NCBI GenBank assembly: GCA_900546735.1
Contig: URDW01000016.1
Coordinates: forward strand, 1 to 21,247
Origin: an uncultured Oscillospiraceae bacterium
GTDB lineage: Bacteria > Bacillota > Clostridia > Oscillospirales > Acutalibacteraceae
Direction: 5' to 3'
DNA: 21,247 bases
A program made the translations under genes and the position numbers. The notes under the pieces are model-generated. The model saw only the letters and a list, made by a program, of their open reading frames with translations, was not told the DNA's origin and searched no databases. Within the stretch, counting starts at the first letter, position 1, and every line of letters begins with the position of its first letter. Below are positions 15,022 to 21,247 of the stretch, one piece after another.

Positions 15022-15058
15022 AAAAAACGGCGAAAACACAAAGTGACTTCCGCCGTTT
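15022..15058 (-). terminator. Terminator of the radical SAM gene, just upstream of pth
   Basis: On the minus strand AAACGGCG pairs with CGCCGTTT (15051-15058 with 15025-15032) across an 18-base loop, and the stem runs into a stretch of six T (15022-15027). It lies 34 nt after the radical SAM stop. The long loop makes it weaker than the other terminators here. Confidence 0.65.
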
Positions 15059-15092
15059 GCACACATATTATTTTATGCAGGAAAACGCGCTT

Positions 15093-16493
15093 TTACGGCT
15101 GGTCGTTTTCCTCTTTCATGTAATTGTACATGTTGACATCTTTTACATGCTTTTTGACATATTCGTCAAAATCAAACAGATCGTCGGCCACAGGCGCCCA
15201 CTTTTCAGCGGCCGGACGCGTTTTGGCCGCCAGCTCTTCGGCGCTTTCAGGGTGCAGCATCTCGGTGGAGTGCGCGCCGCTTTCCTTGACCATTTCCACC
15301 AGCTTTTCGGGGTTGTCAAGCATGGGGCACGGACGCAGCATGTTGTTGTTGAACGGCTGACGCTTGTAGTAAGCCTTGAACAGCGGGCTCTGCAGCGCCT
15401 CGATCACCGAGCACTCATTAATATTGACGTTTGAGTAATGGATGAACGCGCACGGTTCGCAGTCGCCGTTTGAATTGATGTGGAAATAGTGGCGGCCGCC
15501 GGCAATACAGCCCTGCACATACTCGCCGTCGTTCCAGAAGTCGAGCGCGAAGATCGGCTTGGTCTGGCGCCATTCGCGTATTTTTTTGTACATGTGCTTT
15601 CTCTGCTCCGGCGAGACCATCAGATCGGTCACAGCGCCGTTGCCGCAGGGGATGTATGTAAAGAACCAGGCAAAGCGGGTGCCCTGCTCGATCAGCCAGT
15701 CCATGTACTCGTCAGAGCCGAGCACCTCGGTGTTTTTGCTGGTGTAGCAAAGCGAAGCGCCAAACGGCACGCCGCGTTTTTTCAGGCGGGCCATTGCCTC
15801 GACGACCTGCTTGTAAACGCCTTCGCCGCGGCGGAAGTCGTTTGTGTCCTCATAGCCTTCGATCGAAAACGCCAGGTACAGGTTGCCGACGCGCTTCAGT
15901 TCGTCGGCAAACGCATCGTCGCACAGAGTGCCGTTGGTAAACGACATGAAAGCGCAGTCCGGGTTTTCCTCGCACAGGCGGATCAGGTCGGCCTTGCGCA
16001 CCAGCGGCTCGCCGCCGGTGAACAGGTACATGTAGGTGCCGAGCTCCTTGCCCTCTTTGATGATGCGGGCCAGCGTTTCATAAGAAAGGCTGCTCTGGTG
16101 GCCGTACTCCGCTGCCCAGCAGCCCTTGCACTTCAGGTTGCAGGCCGCCGTGGGGTCCATCAGGATCGCCCAGGGGACGTTGCAGTTGTACTTTTCGATG
16201 CTTTCCATGCGCTTGGAGTAGCTGTACATAGCCACATTGAGCGCAGCCGGCACCAGCTTTTTGAGCACGCCCTCGTCTGTTTCGAGCGCCAGGCTTTTCA
16301 CGAAGCGGTACCAGTTGTTGTTTTTGTCGCCAAGGGCCTTGTGCAGGCCGTCGTACGTTGTTTGGTTGACCTTTTTTACGTCAAGCTTTTCCACAAGGTT
16401 CAGCAGGTTCATTGCGTTTTTGTCAAAGTCTTTTCTGACATATTTAATGAGCATGTTGACCACAGAAGCCATAGCTTTATCTTTTAGATCCAT
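15093..16493 (-). CDS. Radical SAM protein with SPASM-like C-terminal domain
   Basis: This 466-aa predicted iron-sulfur enzyme has an N-terminal helical region (~1-100), then the radical SAM core. Cluster ligands are Cys118, Cys122 and Cys125 in CNLKCKGCW, followed by the GGEPLVRK motif that binds SAM and a barrel ending near residue 300. The C-terminal region has Cys329, Cys345 and Cys348 (GDCEPCAFIHYS) and a later PCP, typical of SPASM or twitch domains that hold auxiliary Fe-S clusters. No precursor peptide, transporter or partner enzyme lies beside it, so substrate and product cannot be assigned. The start at ATG 16493 follows AGAGGA; a reading from 16532 runs into the leader. It has its own promoter and structured leader. 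Confidence 0.9.
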   Translation of the reverse strand: MDLKDKAMASVVNMLIKYVRKDFDKNAMNLLNLVEKLDVKKVNQTTYDGLHKALGDKNNNWYRFVKSLALETDEGVLKKLVPAALNVAMYSYSKRMESIEKYNCNVPWAILMDPTAACNLKCKGCWAAEYGHQSSLSYETLARIIKEGKELGTYMYLFTGGEPLVRKADLIRLCEENPDCAFMSFTNGTLCDDAFADELKRVGNLYLAFSIEGYEDTNDFRRGEGVYKQVVEAMARLKKRGVPFGASLCYTSKNTEVLGSDEYMDWLIEQGTRFAWFFTYIPCGNGAVTDLMVSPEQRKHMYKKIREWRQTKPIFALDFWNDGEYVQGCIAGGRHYFHINSNGDCEPCAFIHYSNVNINECSVIEALQSPLFKAYYKRQPFNNNMLRPCPMLDNPEKLVEMVKESGAHSTEMLHPESAEELAAKTRPAAEKWAPVADDLFDFDEYVKKHVKDVNMYNYMKEENDQP

Positions 16494-16529
16494 TCGTTCT
16501 TCCTCTCCGTCTTTCATTAGCAGATTCGG

Positions 16530-16580
16530 CACCGGCAGGCGGCGCCGTTTTTATGTAAAAACCGGCTGCAGCAGCCGGTG
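16530..16580 (-). promoter_or_regulatory. Attenuator-like hairpin in the radical SAM leader
   Basis: In the ~105-nt leader, on the minus strand, ACCGGCTG and CAGCCGGT (16561-16579) form an 8-bp stem directly followed by TTTTT (16557-16561), an intrinsic-terminator shape between promoter and gene. The CACCGGC arm (16574-16580) can instead pair with GCCGGTG (16530-16536), giving a mutually exclusive fold. TTTACATAA occurs twice, before each arm. No known riboswitch class is recognised. Confidence 0.5.
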
Positions 16581-16606
16581 GCAGTTCTTATGTAAACTAC
16601 TATCTA

Positions 16607-16635
16607 TATATAATACTTCTTGAAAAAATTGTCAA
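16607..16635 (-). promoter_or_regulatory. Promoter of the radical SAM gene
   Basis: On the minus strand TTGACA (16630-16635) is followed after 17 bp by TATATA (16607-16612) within TATTATATATAG, close to the housekeeping consensus. Expected transcription start is near 16600, about 105 nt before the ATG. It lies just after the lacZ terminator. Confidence 0.75.
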
Positions 16636-16659
16636 GTAAAATCTTTCTAAACGCTCTGT

Positions 16660-16696
16660 AAAAATGCCCGCCGTGCCACAGATATGCGACACGGCG
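16660..16696 (-). terminator. Terminator of the lacZ transcript
   Basis: Four bases after the lacZ stop, on the minus strand, CGCCGTG pairs with CACGGCG (16690-16696 with 16669-16675), followed by GGCA and five T (16660-16664). It separates the lacZ transcript from the radical SAM promoter. Confidence 0.7.
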
Positions 16697-16700
16697 TTTG

Positions 16701-19739
<3,039 letters not shown>

Positions 19740-19776
19740 TCAACACCTGTATTCCAAACTTTTTTTCAAAAGCCAA

Positions 19777-20382
19777 TTACATTCTGTGCAGCTTGCCCTC
19801 GCGGAAGCCCTCCTGCCGGAAGCAGACGCCGATCGAACGGTACATGATCTTCAGATCGAGCAGAAGGGAAAAATTGTCGCAGTATTCCTTGTCGAGGCGC
19901 ACTTTGTTGCGCACGCTGATCTCGTCGCGGCCGTTGATCTGCGCCCAGCCGGTCAGGCCCGGGCGGAAACGGTAAACGCCGTATTCCAGGCGCAGGCGGT
20001 GCGCCGTCGTCTCGCTCGAAATCAGGGGACGCGGGCCGACAAAGCTCATGTCGCCCTTTAGAATGTTCCACAGCTGCGGCAGCTCGTCTATGCTGGTCTT
20101 GCGCAGGATACGGCCGAACGGGGTGATATAGCGCTCCGGATGGTCCAGATCACGCGTGGCGCAGTTCGGCGTGTTGTTGTACATCGTCTGAAATTTGTAA
20201 ATGCGAAACGGCTTGCCGCCGCGGCCGCGGCGTTCGTGTGAAAAAAACACCGAGCTGTTTGGCGTAAGCGCATTGATCAGGCAGACGACCGCAAAAAGCG
20301 GCGAAAGAACGATCAGCGAAAAAAGCGAAAGCAAAATATCGAACAAACGCTTAAACTTCGTTTGTGTAAACCATTTTTTCAT
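19777..20382 (-). CDS. Monotopic phosphoglycosyl transferase (bacterial sugar transferase, PglC/EpsL-like)
   Basis: This 201-aa membrane enzyme is predicted to transfer a sugar-1-phosphate to undecaprenyl phosphate, the first step of a surface glycan. A re-entrant membrane helix lies at residues ~11-39, followed by the catalytic domain with KFQTM (63-67; most relatives have KFRTM or KFRSM), the Asp99-Glu100 dyad in [26 protein letters not shown] and [13 protein letters not shown]. The size matches minimal PglC-type enzymes without the extra N-terminal domain of WbaP. The start at 20382 is chosen because AGAGGA lies nine bases upstream of it but directly abuts the ATG at 20391. No glycosyltransferases, flippase or polymerase are adjacent. 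The gene lies between cyclase and lacZ with 34- and 40-nt gaps. Confidence 0.92.
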   Translation of the reverse strand: MKKWFTQTKFKRLFDILLSLFSLIVLSPLFAVVCLINALTPNSSVFFSHERRGRGGKPFRIYKFQTMYNNTPNCATRDLDHPERYITPFGRILRKTSIDELPQLWNILKGDMSFVGPRPLISSETTAHRLRLEYGVYRFRPGLTGWAQINGRDEISVRNKVRLDKEYCDNFSLLLDLKIMYRSIGVCFRQEGFREGKLHRM

Positions 20383-20416
20383 AAATTTCATTCCTCTTGA
20401 AAGGACAGCAGCAAAG

Positions 20417-20995
20417 TCAGTCGATTAAAACGGCGCGGCACGGCGCAGCTTCCGCGCCGCAGGCGCGCACCGGCAGCGCGCAGAGCCAGTAGTCTTTCGG
20501 CAAAACGCCAAAAAGCACAAGACCCTCCAGCAAAACAACGCCTGCGTCAAGCAAAATTTTATGCACGGGCGCTGTCGCCTGCCCGTTTGCGACCGACAAA
20601 AGGTCAACGCCGACCAGTTCCACACCACGCGCACAAAGCGCCCGGGCGCCGGACTCGGTAATAAAATGACGCGGCGCGTCAAACGCGATCAGAAGCCGTT
20701 TGCAGCCGGGCGGCACGTTCTGCTCCACCCAGGCCGCATCTGCAAACGAAGCGGCCGCACAGACGGTGCACGGCCCGATGCACTTTTGCAGCGGCACCCG
20801 GCCGATATCCGCCCCGCCGGGCAGAAAATGCAGCGGCGCATCCATGTGCGTGGCATTGTGGCTGCAAAGCGAAAACGCCGACAGGTTGTAGTCGGCACCG
20901 TCTTCCATGCGCTGCACCCAGGAAAGCCCGGCGGCGGGGTCGCCGGGGTAGACCGCCGCGCTGAACAAGTCGGCCGAAATGTCGATGATCTTCAA
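20417..20995 (-). CDS. Cyclase-family metal-dependent hydrolase (KynB/kynurenine formamidase-like)
   Basis: This 192-aa protein of the putative cyclase/KynB family carries its hallmarks: KIIDIS and YPGDP near the N-terminus and the metal-binding motif H46-x3-H50-x-D52-x3-H56 in SHNATHMDAPLHF. Members hydrolyse aryl formamides, isatin or lactam-like rings; the substrate here cannot be assigned, and no tryptophan-degradation genes are adjacent. The start is placed at TTG 20995, with GGAGG exactly seven bases upstream; a GTG at 21022 would lie about 13 nt from the predicted transcript start and would translate the ribosome binding site. It is first in a probable three-gene unit with the sugar transferase and lacZ. 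Confidence 0.85.
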   Translation of the reverse strand: MKIIDISADLFSAAVYPGDPAAGLSWVQRMEDGADYNLSAFSLCSHNATHMDAPLHFLPGGADIGRVPLQKCIGPCTVCAAASFADAAWVEQNVPPGCKRLLIAFDAPRHFITESGARALCARGVELVGVDLLSVANGQATAPVHKILLDAGVVLLEGLVLFGVLPKDYWLCALPVRACGAEAAPCRAVLID

Positions 20996-21041
20996 AAATA
21001 CGCCTCCACCGCACACCTGCACAATGCGCCTATTTTATGGG

Positions 21042-21070
21042 ATTATACCATATGCGACAATAATATGCAA
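21042..21070 (-). promoter_or_regulatory. Extended -10 promoter of the cyclase-transferase-lacZ unit
   Basis: On the minus strand a perfect TATAAT (21042-21047) is preceded by TGG, making an extended -10 TGGTATAAT, with TTGCAT (21065-21070) 17 bp upstream as a weak -35. Expected transcript start is near 21035, about 40 nt before the TTG start. The region from here to 21203 is AT-rich and shows no gene. Confidence 0.75.
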
Positions 21071-21203
21071 ATATTTAATACAGCCGGACAGATAAAAATT
21101 CATAATTTTTTTATTTTTTACCGCCGGCTGAGCAAAATGCAGGCAGATTGTTGCAATTCCAAAACGCAGTGCTTATAATAATTTGTGCGCCGTTAAACCG
21201 GAT

Positions 21204-21247
21204 CTGTCTCTTATACACATCTGACGCTGCCGACGACTTAATAGGTG
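21204..21247. other. Illumina Nextera adapter (read-1 side) plus i5 index
   Basis: CTGTCTCTTATACACATCT followed by GACGCTGCCGACGA is the reverse complement of the read-1 Nextera adapter. The next eight bases CTTAATAG fit the reverse complement of an i5 index (from memory, S518), and GTG begins the P5 arm. Genomic sequence ends at 21203. Confidence 0.98.

Noticed and set aside
15480..16487. 335-codon + strand ORF opposite the radical SAM gene
   Set aside because: It is the mirror of an intact radical SAM frame, has no recognisable motif and lacks a ribosome binding site.
21081..21130. CAGCCGG / CCGGCTG inverted repeat near the right end
   Set aside because: The arms are 7 bp with a loop of about 36 AT-rich bases, too weak to call a terminator or operator with no gene visible upstream.

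Overview
The window is a fragment of a Bacillota chromosome, most likely a gut clostridium of the Oscillospiraceae/Ruminococcaceae type. The evidence is the pth-mfd gene pair, a SpoIIQ-like LytM protein, a clostridial-style SPATG sorting signal, strong GGAGG ribosome binding sites and a fairly high GC content. Species cannot be named from this sequence. Bases 1-43 and 21204-21247 are Illumina Nextera adapter and index sequence, so neither end is a biological end, and the first gene is cut.

Region 1 (44-8697, + strand) is a compact phage structural cluster in the gene order of the Bacillus PBSX prophage: portal (partial), XkdF-type prohead protease, small decoration-like protein, major capsid protein, three neck proteins, a 41-aa ORF, then LysM baseplate protein, gpD-like hub, gpV/gp45-like spike, gp25-like protein, gpJ-like wedge, DUF2313 (gpI-like) protein and a very short fibre. 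The genes overlap repeatedly, four times by exactly 17 nt, and all are open. The tail sheath, tail tube, tape-measure chaperones and tape-measure protein that should lie between neck and baseplate are absent: only the 41-aa ORF separates the two modules. No holin, endolysin, integrase or att site follows. This is the most unusual part of the window. It may be a domesticated or defective particle, a tail-less particle type, a natural deletion or an assembly misjoin.

Region 2 (8656-10155) holds a sortase-anchored surface protein (minus) and a lone XRE regulator (+) diverging from a 138-bp intergenic region. Each ends in a bidirectional terminator shared with its convergent neighbour.

Region 3 (10165-16493, minus) is chromosomal core: a radical SAM/SPASM protein with its own consensus promoter and an attenuator-like leader, a terminator, then pth, mfd and a membrane-anchored LytM-domain protein in an apparent operon.

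Region 4 (16701-20995, minus) is a tightly spaced trio read from an extended -10 promoter: a KynB/cyclase-family metalloenzyme, a monotopic phosphoglycosyl transferase and a GH2 beta-galactosidase, closed by a terminator.

No tRNA, rRNA, CRISPR array or insertion sequence was seen, and no gene-free stretch exceeds about 210 bases.
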